Positions 6,433 to 13,667 of a stretch of 27,179 bases of DNA are shown in pieces. This stretch comes from a virus. Both the position numbers and the translations under genes were made by a program. The notes beneath the pieces are model-generated. The model was not told where the DNA came from, did no database searches, and saw nothing but the letters and a program-made list of their open reading frames with translations. The stretch's first letter is position 1. Every line of letters starts with the position of its first letter. Location of the stretch: IMG/VR virus record IMGVR_UViG_3300020436_000071, positions 1 through 27,179 of that record; one strand, given 5' to 3'.

Positions 6433-7110
6433 CTATTTATCTTTCTTTTTAGCAACTTCAACTCTAAGGTTGGATACTAACTTTTCTAAATCTTCTATTT
6501 TTTCTTCAAACTCCTCAATGTATTCATATACTTCGTCCATATCTTTTTGAAGACCACCGACCTGTGTTTTATATTGTTCGTATGAACGAGGCCAGTTATG
6601 ACCATCTGGTTTGGATGGATACTCATCACCAAATATGGATTCGATGGATGGTGGTTCAGGTAAGTTCTTTGCTTCTTCAATCTCTTGTAGTAACATATAG
6701 TAACCACCGACACCTGCCGCTATTACACTAACGAGTGCTATCAATGTTTGTATAGACATTGTAAATTTTGTACCCATAACTTTATCTTCAGAAAGTTCTA
6801 TTGGTTCTTCTTCCTTTGGTTCTTCTCTTACAGGTTCAGGTTTATTTGGTGGAAGTCCTGTAACCATTTCAGGTTGAATTGGTTCTTTATGAATCTCCTC
6901 GTGTTTGTCTTCGTGTTGTTTAGTATCTGTTGGAGAGTTCATCAAGGCATCTGTAATGTCATCAAACGAGCAAAATCCCATCTCAACAAGAATCTCACCA
7001 ATCGTTCCTTTACGACCTTTGACTTGTTCTTGTAAGGCTTTACTCAATTGTCTCTTTGTGATGATATCAGCATCACATAACAATTGTCCTAATTTGACAC
7101 CATCACTCAC
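6433..7110 (-). CDS. Membrane protein with GspE/MshEN-like N-terminal domain and coiled coil
   Basis: The start is GTG 7110, overlapping the upstream stop (TAGTG), with AGGAG nine bases before it. Residues 5-57 match the N-terminal domain of type II secretion/type IV pilus ATPases (T2SSE_N/MshEN): V-K-L-G-Q-L-L, then IITKRQLSKALQEQ, then G-T-I-G-E-I-L-V-E-M-G and a final helix. In MshEN domains paired RLGxxL motifs bind c-di-GMP; here the Arg is replaced by Lys6 and by Thr36, so binding is doubtful. A Pro/Glu-rich linker (60-110) follows, one membrane helix (about 118-141), then a C-terminal coiled coil (about 185-222). No ATPase domain is present. With the domain at the N-terminus before a single helix, it would probably lie in the cytoplasm and the coiled coil in the periplasm. 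It is part of the envelope cassette. Confidence 0.75.
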   Translation of the reverse strand: MSDGVKLGQLLCDADIITKRQLSKALQEQVKGRKGTIGEILVEMGFCSFDDITDALMNSPTDTKQHEDKHEEIHKEPIQPEMVTGLPPNKPEPVREEPKEEEPIELSEDKVMGTKFTMSIQTLIALVSVIAAGVGGYYMLLQEIEEAKNLPEPPSIESIFGDEYPSKPDGHNWPRSYEQYKTQVGGLQKDMDEVYEYIEEFEEKIEDLEKLVSNLRVEVAKKKDK

Positions 7111-7724
7111 TAATAAACTCCTTGATAAAAAGTAGCCTCAGGATCTGTACCTACTTCTAAGTTCTCGAAAATAATTATACCGTGTTGCATTTCATTTCTG
7201 TAAGGATTGAAGAAGTAACCATCTACCATACCATCAACAAGTCCATCCTCATACTTAGTGATTGCACCTTGACCAAATTCTGTAAAATCAGATAGACCAA
7301 CAATCTCTAATGTTACCCTACCACTTGTACTTTCAAGTAAATCAGGTCTAAGTGAATCAACCGCTGTTCCACCTATGTACAATTTTTCATCTATCAGTTG
7401 TCCATTATCTGCACCATCATTATCATACATAATCAAAGCGTAATGTTCTTTCTCAGGTGTAACTCTACCATCTTCCCTTTGGAAGTGTAATACAAATACT
7501 TTTTTTATAGAACCATCTTCTTGTACTGAGGATGCTCCATATGAGGTTATACTCTCGTAATATTCACGAGCTACAATCTCTGCACCATTTACCCACATCT
7601 CAATACTTTCGACTAATGGTTCTTCTACTTTGTCGTCCTCACAACTTGACATCAAAAACATTGTTGATAACAATATTGAGCCACAAATCGTTCTTACTAC
7701 ATTATATACTTCTTCGTGATTCAT
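7110..7724 (-). CDS. Phage-encoded lipoprotein of unknown function
   Basis: The 204-residue protein has a signal sequence (about 11-27) ending in a lipobox M-S-S-C, with Cys28 as the lipidation site, followed by E-D-D. Acidic residues right after the Cys are typical of Bacteroidota surface lipoproteins, whereas in Enterobacteria Asp at +2 gives inner-membrane retention; here +2 is Glu. The mature part is acidic, with predicted beta strands and no family I recognise. ATG 7724 has AGGAG seven bases upstream, overlapping the stop of the Cys-rich microprotein. Met22 or Met25 could not serve as start without losing the signal helix. Phage lipoproteins often block superinfection at the receptor, as in T5 Llp; this is a possibility only. 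Confidence 0.75.
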   Translation of the reverse strand: MNHEEVYNVVRTICGSILLSTMFLMSSCEDDKVEEPLVESIEMWVNGAEIVAREYYESITSYGASSVQEDGSIKKVFVLHFQREDGRVTPEKEHYALIMYDNDGADNGQLIDEKLYIGGTAVDSLRPDLLESTSGRVTLEIVGLSDFTEFGQGAITKYEDGLVDGMVDGYFFNPYRNEMQHGIIIFENLEVGTDPEATFYQGVY

Positions 7725-7733
7725 TTTTATCTC

Positions 7734-7805
7734 CTAACACTTACAACATTTGCAATTCATACATCCACCATTGCAAATACAGTCTTTACATCCACATTCG
7801 GACAT
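7734..7805 (-). CDS. Cys-rich 23-residue microprotein (metallothionein-like)
   Basis: A short frame between the outer-membrane protein and the lipoprotein encodes 23 residues, nine of them Cys: positions 4, 6, 9, 11, 15, 18, 20, 21 and 23, in C-x-C, C-x-x-C and C-C spacings, with Lys, Gly and Asn between. A strong AGGAG lies seven bases before ATG 7805, and its TAG overlaps the AGGAG used by the lipoprotein gene, so it sits exactly where a gene is expected in this tightly packed operon. The composition is that of a minimal metallothionein or other metal-cluster peptide; a reduced cytoplasmic location is likely since there is no signal peptide. Function is inference; the frame, ribosome binding site and cysteine count are read directly. 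Confidence 0.72.
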   Translation of the reverse strand: MSECGCKDCICNGGCMNCKCCKC

Positions 7806-7818
7806 CAGATTCTCCTAT

Positions 7819-9111
7819 TTACCAACCTACAAACTGATAGTTTATACCAAACTTCACATCATATGCTGGTCGTTCCCAATAATATAAATATCTACCCTCA
7901 GTAAATACTCCTAAGTTGTCTTTTAGTTTTACACCAAATATAGCACCAACATCATAATCATTCCAATCATGCCACATTGGCTCCATATACATAAATTTAT
8001 GAGCAGGTCTACCTTCTTCTAAGTGAGTTTGGTAATGAGCTGCATTATGGTATGCGTGTTTTGAATGACCATAATGAACAGGCATCCAATTACCCCAAGT
8101 ATGTATCCACCAATTCTCACCATAATGATAAAAATCAATACCTAATACTAAAGATGTCTCACTCTGATAACCCAAGTCTTTCTTTACACCATCTACATAT
8201 TCCTCTAACATACCAGGAAAATGATATAAGAAATATTCTCTATCGGTATATGCAAATATTCTACCATTCTCATCTCTCCACAACCAATCGTGTCCCCAAT
8301 ATTGTCCACCTTCATTCCAAAAAGGCCCATCACCTTCTATGAGTCTAAGTTCACCTGTTACAGGATCTACTTCATATAAATCTTGATGAATCCAATTTCC
8401 GTCTTCATCTTGCATTGTTGGGTCATACCACATATTATCATCGATACCAAAAGCATCTTCCGCAAAATTCCACCATTGTCCTTTATACCAAGTTGTATCC
8501 AATACCATAGCATCGAATCCATATACAGGATGTTGTCTGTGTTTAGCACCAATAGAAAAATGTAGTTTGTTTCCTAATACCTCAGGTGTTAGATGTAATC
8601 TAATATCACCTTGACCATAACTAATATCTTCAAGACCTAAATCTGTCCAACCAATTTTAGCCATTAGATATTGACCAATATATCTTACCCAAAACTCTTG
8701 GTTTTTATAATCATTACCCCATTGTCTACCCTCAGAAAATTTGATGAGATACTCCCATCCCTTTACAGGTCCGAATGTAGCACTTTCATTTGCATTTTGT
8801 TCTGAACCATCATACCAAGTTCCACCTTTACCAGCAGACTTTACACCTCTCTTTGGTTCGTATTGGAATCTACCAATCTTACGAAGACCGAATGATGTTT
8901 GAAAATCTGGTTTTAGTTCTCTTTCAGTTCTTTTTACCTCAAGTGCTCCTGTAGATAATCCACCTGTTATTGCAAATCTATCGTCTTGATATCGTGGTGC
9001 ATTTAAACTGAAACTACCATACGCAGTAGAGTATTTAAAAAACTTCCAAATTTCGTTTTCACCAAACAACAAGGAAGAAGTCAATAGTGTAATTAATAAA
9101 CCGTATTTCAT
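7819..9111 (-). CDS. Outer-membrane beta-barrel-like protein, 430 residues
   Basis: The product begins with a signal peptide (MKYGLLITLLTSSLLFG, cleavage near 17) and continues with alternating strands rich in Tyr, Trp and Gly, ending in KFGINYQFVGW, a terminal strand with aromatic ends as seen in outer-membrane barrels. Examples of barrel-type stretches are FGLRKIGRFQYE, LHFSIGAKHRQHPVYGF and TSLVLGIDFYHYGENWW. Residues about 215-300 are Asp/Trp-rich and may be a large surface loop. I recall similar sequences in uncultured marine phage contigs, without assigned function. It could alter the host surface, exclude other phages, or act as a porin; a virion role is less likely given the signal peptide. 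GGAG precedes ATG 9111. A hairpin lies just upstream, after the tail genes, so this may start a separately controlled cassette. Confidence 0.72.
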   Translation of the reverse strand: MKYGLLITLLTSSLLFGENEIWKFFKYSTAYGSFSLNAPRYQDDRFAITGGLSTGALEVKRTERELKPDFQTSFGLRKIGRFQYEPKRGVKSAGKGGTWYDGSEQNANESATFGPVKGWEYLIKFSEGRQWGNDYKNQEFWVRYIGQYLMAKIGWTDLGLEDISYGQGDIRLHLTPEVLGNKLHFSIGAKHRQHPVYGFDAMVLDTTWYKGQWWNFAEDAFGIDDNMWYDPTMQDEDGNWIHQDLYEVDPVTGELRLIEGDGPFWNEGGQYWGHDWLWRDENGRIFAYTDREYFLYHFPGMLEEYVDGVKKDLGYQSETSLVLGIDFYHYGENWWIHTWGNWMPVHYGHSKHAYHNAAHYQTHLEEGRPAHKFMYMEPMWHDWNDYDVGAIFGVKLKDNLGVFTEGRYLYYWERPAYDVKFGINYQFVGW

Positions 9112-9128
9112 ATTTTTTCTCCATATAA

Positions 9129-9144
9129 AATGGGATTTCCCATT
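9129..9144 (-). terminator. Short hairpin between tail genes and envelope cassette
   Basis: The 16-mer AATGGGATTTCCCATT is a six-to-seven base-pair inverted repeat, 25 bases past the stop of the tail gene ending at 9170. On the minus strand it reads AATGGG-AAAT-CCCATT followed by TTAT, a weak U-run. It may be a leaky terminator, or a protein site near the start of the outer-membrane protein gene at 9111. Confidence 0.4.
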
Positions 9145-9169
9145 CTAATATAAATATTATGTAATTTTA

Positions 9170-10303
9170 TTATGTGTCGAATCTAAGGATAAATGATAGG
9201 GATAGGTCTTCAAAATTCTTTATTGGTTTCGATGTCTTACCAATTACTAATAAATTACCCTCATCGTCATATAACCCAACCGTAGTAATGTAGGGTTGCC
9301 ATTCAGATGAGGTCAATTCTGACCTAAGAGATGCTTTTGCAACATTATCAACACTATATTTGGTATGGTCAAAGGTTTGTCCATCATCAGTTAGATACCA
9401 AGATTGTGAGTCATATCCCCAAAAATTTGGAACTCTACCATCTAATATCCACTTACCTGTAAGTTCATCTACTTCATCTAATAAGGATGAACTAACTCCA
9501 GAAGACATTACAATGGATGATGTGGGATTATTTGTGTTGTTTGTCCACGCACTTGGATTGTTTGTGGAATTGAATTGACCTTGTTTTGCAGTAACTAAGT
9601 ATTCGTATTCAAATATTTTCTGAGTACCCTCAAAATCTATTTCAAATCCATCTGTTCCATCACCCAATCCAATATTTCTATATCTTGAACCAGTATGAGT
9701 AAAACATAATAACCCAGCATCATAAAATACATTACCGACTACAGAACCCGAACCATTTGCTATCTCACCAGCTGCAAAACTTGCAGAAAAATCGTTATCA
9801 TATAGGTTACCAAATCCATCATCTTTTATGGTAACTGTCGAATCTCCAGAATTATCTGTTAGTTTTATCGATTTAGGTTTTATATTTTCACCAAAATGAG
9901 ATTGAGGTAATGTGATTACATTGATGTGGTCGTGTATTGGTTTGATATTTCGTAACGAGCCAGATGGTCTATTATAAGGATAGAACATATTTGGTGGATT
10001 GAATACAAATGGTGCATATCTATTGGATATACTTTGTCTGTTCGGTAATTGGTCATATTCATAAAACATATGTTTTACCGTATAGTATGTTGGTATATCA
10101 TAGAATGTAGCCAACTCTGTACTACCACTAAAAAAACTCTGACTTGCCGCAGATTCTGAAACGAATAAATGAGTAGATCCAGTTATCCCTCGTAGTCCAA
10201 ATACTCCACTACCACTATCTTTTTGTGTTAGAGAAAAATCCTTATGGGCTGTGTACTCTCGTAGATTTATGTCTTCAGGATCAACGGTTCTAAATACTCC
10301 CAT
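9170..10303 (-). CDS. Tail/baseplate-associated virion protein
   Basis: The 377-residue protein is Ser/Gly/Asp/Asn-rich with many predicted short strands, as in fibre or baseplate accessory proteins. Its last 45 residues (PYITTVGLYDDEGNLLVIGK, then KPIKNFEDL and FILRFDT) match the C-terminus of the upstream gene at 10322-11356, a module found in structural proteins of T4-like marine phages. The N-terminus MGVFRTVDPEDINLREYTAH and a Ser/Gly patch suggest an attachment segment. No enzyme motif is seen. GAGG precedes ATG 10303, and the gene is 18 bases after its neighbour. It closes the tail block before the hairpin at 9129. Confidence 0.68.
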   Translation of the reverse strand: MGVFRTVDPEDINLREYTAHKDFSLTQKDSGSGVFGLRGITGSTHLFVSESAASQSFFSGSTELATFYDIPTYYTVKHMFYEYDQLPNRQSISNRYAPFVFNPPNMFYPYNRPSGSLRNIKPIHDHINVITLPQSHFGENIKPKSIKLTDNSGDSTVTIKDDGFGNLYDNDFSASFAAGEIANGSGSVVGNVFYDAGLLCFTHTGSRYRNIGLGDGTDGFEIDFEGTQKIFEYEYLVTAKQGQFNSTNNPSAWTNNTNNPTSSIVMSSGVSSSLLDEVDELTGKWILDGRVPNFWGYDSQSWYLTDDGQTFDHTKYSVDNVAKASLRSELTSSEWQPYITTVGLYDDEGNLLVIGKTSKPIKNFEDLSLSFILRFDT

Positions 10304-10321
10304 TTCAATCCTCTATTATGT

Positions 10322-11356
10322 TTAGAAATCTAATCGTACCTTTATTACTGCTTCTCTCGCACTTGATTTCAATATCGGCTGACTCAACTTAGCCACGGCT
10401 AATAAGTCATTACTCTCATTGTAAAGACCGACAGTAGTTATGTATGCCTTTGGGTCTTGTTTGAAAGATGGTACTACAAAATCACCACTACCAGTTTGAT
10501 AAGTTGGATTAGAACTATAATTGAACTCATCGTGATTCACCCTACAGAAATAATGTGTAGATTTTACAGACTCTTCTCTTCTTGCCACAAAGTATTGTGA
10601 TGCAGAAACTTGACTAAATAATTTGAATGCATTATTGTCATTTGCATTTGAAGAAGAAGCTGCAAAATTGATTGGATTTATTTCAGATACATCGTATCTA
10701 CCACCTAACTCATCTTGAGATAGAACAATAATTCCGTGATTTGGAAAAAATAAACCAAGTGGATTGGTATCACTATCAAATACAGAATCACCACTTGCAA
10801 TAGAACCACTAACAACATTGAATACCGTTTGTGTTCTTGCGACACTTGGGTCTGTTGTAGCATTACTATCGTCAATTAGTTTTACGATACCATTATCTGC
10901 TGCAGTTGCTCCGAAACTACCAGAAAGACGAAGTTCCCAATTACCTGGATCCATCTTTTCTCTCATACGAGACCTATTCAGTACTATAGCATATAGACCA
11001 TCAAAGTCTGTTACAGTTCCACCTTTGGTGATTTTGAATCTACGATTCCCACCAGGAGATAATAAGACATTTGACAATTGTCTGTAAATTGCCTTACTTG
11101 GATTATTACCATCTACTGTGTTGAATGAACCACTACCTTGAAAATGTCCATAAGTAATCCCAAACTGAGCGGTTGCGGTGGTATCAGTTGCTGGGTTATC
11201 CTTATAAACATCGTAGTAGTAATTACCACTCGATCCAGATTGTGTTGTGTTTATGAAAAATGTAGTAAGTGTACCTGTTCCACCACTCCATATACCCGCG
11301 GAAACTGTACTTCTTTGACTTGGTACTACACTTTCTATTGTTTTGAATGTTGCCAT
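10322..11356 (-). CDS. Tail/baseplate-associated virion protein, shares C-terminal module with next gene
   Basis: A 344-residue protein with Ser/Gly/Thr-rich beta-type sequence. The C-terminus (about 301-344: AYITTVGLYNESNDLLAVAK, then LSQPI and IKVRLDF) closely parallels the end of the protein at 9170-10303, so the two share a C-terminal domain even though their N-terminal parts differ. The central part includes short aromatic-rich segments (SQYFVARREE, HYFCRVNHDEF). The shared domain probably docks the protein on the baseplate or neck, with variable parts outward. AGGAG precedes ATG 11356. Identity as a virion protein rests on this module and on its location. Confidence 0.68.
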   Translation of the reverse strand: MATFKTIESVVPSQRSTVSAGIWSGGTGTLTTFFINTTQSGSSGNYYYDVYKDNPATDTTATAQFGITYGHFQGSGSFNTVDGNNPSKAIYRQLSNVLLSPGGNRRFKITKGGTVTDFDGLYAIVLNRSRMREKMDPGNWELRLSGSFGATAADNGIVKLIDDSNATTDPSVARTQTVFNVVSGSIASGDSVFDSDTNPLGLFFPNHGIIVLSQDELGGRYDVSEINPINFAASSSNANDNNAFKLFSQVSASQYFVARREESVKSTHYFCRVNHDEFNYSSNPTYQTGSGDFVVPSFKQDPKAYITTVGLYNESNDLLAVAKLSQPILKSSAREAVIKVRLDF

Positions 11357-11402
11357 TTTAATTACTCCTACGAATAAATATTAGTTAATTTTAAATTTGT
11401 TT

Positions 11403-12017
11403 CTACTTTTCCATATTGAGGATACCATCATCAACACCATCATCTTTTGTTCCACCAAATTCTGGTGGTACTGAAGTCTTATCAATTCCTTGTTCCTTCA
11501 TTGTCTCAAGTTGTTGTATCAATTGGTCAGCCTCTGCCTGTTTTTGTTGTAAAACTTGTTTTTCTTGTTTGACTTGTTCGTCATTACTCAACATACTAAA
11601 ATCTTTTGATTTATCTTCCAAAGTACCTGTATCAGGTTTTGGTGTACTGATAAATGGTGTTGTTCCTTTGAAATCAAAATCTTGTATAGGTTTCACATTT
11701 TTCTTGTCACCTTTTTTTATAGTAACGACTATTCTTTTAGTTGCTCCACTTTTTCTACCCTTCAAAACCACTACCACTTCTCTATCTTGTGATACGGGTT
11801 TTGCAATCAATCTTACAGATTTACCAGTAACAACCAATGGGTCTGTTGTAGCAAACTCTGTATTTTTTGCCTTTTTGGTTTGTTCCTTACCTTTTTTTAT
11901 CAAAGGTTTTGTTTTGGTTACTTTATCACCAAATGCTGGAGAACCATCTATTGCAGCTTGTACAAGTTTATCAACATCACCTTTTGTTATATTACTTGCA
12001 CTAAAAGTTTTTGCCAT
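11403..12017 (-). CDS. Hypothetical virion-associated protein with C-terminal coiled coil
   Basis: I do not recognise a family. The 204 residues start with a short helix, then a Lys-rich segment (residues 36-52), a compact beta-type part (DPLVVTGKSVRLIAKPV through RIVVTIKKG), and a Gln/Glu-rich coiled coil (about 148-178: KQEKQVLQQKQAEADQLIQQ). The end is acidic and Pro/Gly-rich. Its ATG overlaps the stop of the upstream tail gene by one base (TAATG), so translation is probably coupled. Location between paired tail proteins suggests a tail or assembly role. Confidence 0.6.
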   Translation of the reverse strand: MAKTFSASNITKGDVDKLVQAAIDGSPAFGDKVTKTKPLIKKGKEQTKKAKNTEFATTDPLVVTGKSVRLIAKPVSQDREVVVVLKGRKSGATKRIVVTIKKGDKKNVKPIQDFDFKGTTPFISTPKPDTGTLEDKSKDFSMLSNDEQVKQEKQVLQQKQAEADQLIQQLETMKEQGIDKTSVPPEFGGTKDDGVDDGILNMEK

Positions 12018-12850
12018 TATTTTCCTCCTCCTGTTTCCTTACCATCAAATCCTGGAGGTGTAAGGTTATCAGACTTAGTATCAGCCTCTCCCTTTTCGGT
12101 ACTTATCAATCCACTTTGAAATTGAGGAATATCTTTTGGTGTAGGTGGTTTGACACCTGGTTTCATTCCCTTAGTTGGGTTTGGTGGGTCATTCTTATAT
12201 CCAGAATTTACCCACTCTTTGAAGTTCTCAACTTCTTCAGGTGATGCTAATTGTGATATTTGTGAAATACCTGTAATACCACCAGGTAAACCTAATGCTG
12301 TCAATAGAGAATCTGTCAAGTCTACAGAACCAAGTAATTGTGCTGATGTGACTTCCGTACCATTGTTGAATACAAAAATACTTTCAAAGTCTGAAGATAA
12401 TCCATCATCCTCTGTTATTACTTCTAAGTATGCATAATTTGTATTTTCCAATATGAAATCAACTGCCTCATCACTACCACCTATAAATGGAGTAAGGTCT
12501 AAGAAATCATCTTCACCAGTTAGTGTTACTGTTTCACTTACACCTTCTATTTGTGGTGCTTGTTCTATTTGTTCAACTTGACCAGTTTCCTCGTCAATTG
12601 GAGTATATAATTTATATTGCATTTCAATAGGTTCACCATTTGGGTTTGCCTCTAAAATTCTCATATTATCAATTATTGCTCCGTAAAAATCAGGACCTTG
12701 TGGATGAGTTTCATCCCATAGATTATAGTCTACTTCGTCATCCGCTAATGCAAACTTTACTGGAAAGAAATTATTTTCAGCAAGCATTGTACGACCAACT
12801 TTGGTCACTACTGCATCTACGACTAATTTATCATCTGAAATGAATCCCAT
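12017..12850 (-). CDS. Tail/baseplate protein, shares N-terminal module with next upstream gene
   Basis: The N-terminal 70 residues (MGFISDDKLVVDAVVTKVGR, then KFALADDEVDYNLWDETHPQ, YGAIIDNM) parallel those of the protein at 12867-13580; the KFALADDE-D-Y module recurs in structural proteins of T4-like marine phages. The middle is acidic and predicted beta; the last 60 residues are Pro/Gly/Lys-rich, probably disordered, ending GKETGGGK. Length is 277 residues. The two proteins share an attachment domain but have different distal parts, so they may occupy equivalent positions in the virion. The stop overlaps the next start by one base. Confidence 0.66.
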   Translation of the reverse strand: MGFISDDKLVVDAVVTKVGRTMLAENNFFPVKFALADDEVDYNLWDETHPQGPDFYGAIIDNMRILEANPNGEPIEMQYKLYTPIDEETGQVEQIEQAPQIEGVSETVTLTGEDDFLDLTPFIGGSDEAVDFILENTNYAYLEVITEDDGLSSDFESIFVFNNGTEVTSAQLLGSVDLTDSLLTALGLPGGITGISQISQLASPEEVENFKEWVNSGYKNDPPNPTKGMKPGVKPPTPKDIPQFQSGLISTEKGEADTKSDNLTPPGFDGKETGGGK

Positions 12851-12866
12851 TTACTTATCCCTTATT

Positions 12867-13580
12867 TTATAATGCTGTACCTTGTTTAGCGTGTACTTCT
12901 ATAGAAGTAACGAAGACTGCACCTGATAAATCACCTTGTATAATAATGTTAGTAGACCTTGACCCACTTCCACCATTATTTCCTGTTACATCAGTATCAC
13001 CTATCAAAATTGGTTTAGACCTAACTGAAAATGATGTTGTACCAGCTGCAATTTTTACAGTTTGAGCGGTTTGTACATTTGCAAGAGCACCACCGACAGT
13101 ATACTGATTGAAATCTCCAGTAACACCAGCTTGTTGTGGTATTACACAAACAATTGAGTTCTGAACAGTCACGGTATATGACTCACTATCAACTGGTGAA
13201 TTTTGTGTTTGACCAATTGTCAATTGAGCCTCTGTAAATTTTTGACCACTATTATTTGGAAAATATGATATTGTCTGAGACTCTAATCCTGAAGAATCAA
13301 TAAATGCTAATTTTTCAGGTTCGTCTGCACGAGTGACAAGTTTATATCTCAATGATAAAGATTGGTCTTGTACAGGTTCAAGTACGGGCATATTTTCAAT
13401 TACCGTACCATAAGAATTTGTTCCATTAGGATGTGAAGGATCCCACAAAGCGTAATCGACTTCATCATCAGCTAATGCGAATTTTGTTATATTTAACTGG
13501 CCAGTTTGTGCAAGTCTTTCCCTACCTCGTTTGGTGAGAATTGCATCAATAGTCTGGCTAGTATTATTAAGAAATCCCAT
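12867..13580 (-). CDS. Tail/baseplate protein with KFALADDE module
   Basis: The 237-residue protein starts MGFLNNTSQTIDAILTKRGR and continues with KFALADDEVDYALWDPSHPN and YGTVIENMPVLEP, the same N-terminal module as the protein at 12017-12850. The remainder is Ser/Thr/Gly/Gln-rich and beta-type, with a Gly/Asn/Ser loop (TGNNGGSGSRSTN) near the end and a final strand AVFVTSIEVHAKQG. AGGAGAG precedes ATG 13580. It follows the giant tail protein after an 87-base gap, so it probably attaches to the baseplate or tail. No enzyme motif is visible. Confidence 0.67.
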   Translation of the reverse strand: MGFLNNTSQTIDAILTKRGRERLAQTGQLNITKFALADDEVDYALWDPSHPNGTNSYGTVIENMPVLEPVQDQSLSLRYKLVTRADEPEKLAFIDSSGLESQTISYFPNNSGQKFTEAQLTIGQTQNSPVDSESYTVTVQNSIVCVIPQQAGVTGDFNQYTVGGALANVQTAQTVKIAAGTTSFSVRSKPILIGDTDVTGNNGGSGSRSTNIIIQGDLSGAVFVTSIEVHAKQGTAL

Positions 13581-13667
13581 TTCTTTCTCTCCTATTGTAA
13601 TTTAGTTTTAACGGATGACTTGTAACCATTTGTAATAAATATTTGTTTTTTGAATTATCAATCATTT

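Noticed and set aside
9149-9156. TATAAATA, identical to the T4 late promoter core, on the plus strand
   Set aside because: No credible plus-strand gene follows it, and the sequence is common by chance in such AT-rich DNA. I found no exact copy oriented toward the minus-strand genes in the gaps.
11416-12063. 215-codon plus-strand frame opposite the coiled-coil protein gene
   Set aside because: The Cys/Ser/Phe-rich composition is the shadow of Lys/Gln/Glu codons on the other strand; the minus-strand gene has better composition and coupling to its neighbour.
13581-13667. A gene or terminator in the 87-base gap after the giant tail gene
   Set aside because: It holds the ribosome binding site of the next gene and AT-rich sequence only; I see no hairpin or frame with a start signal.
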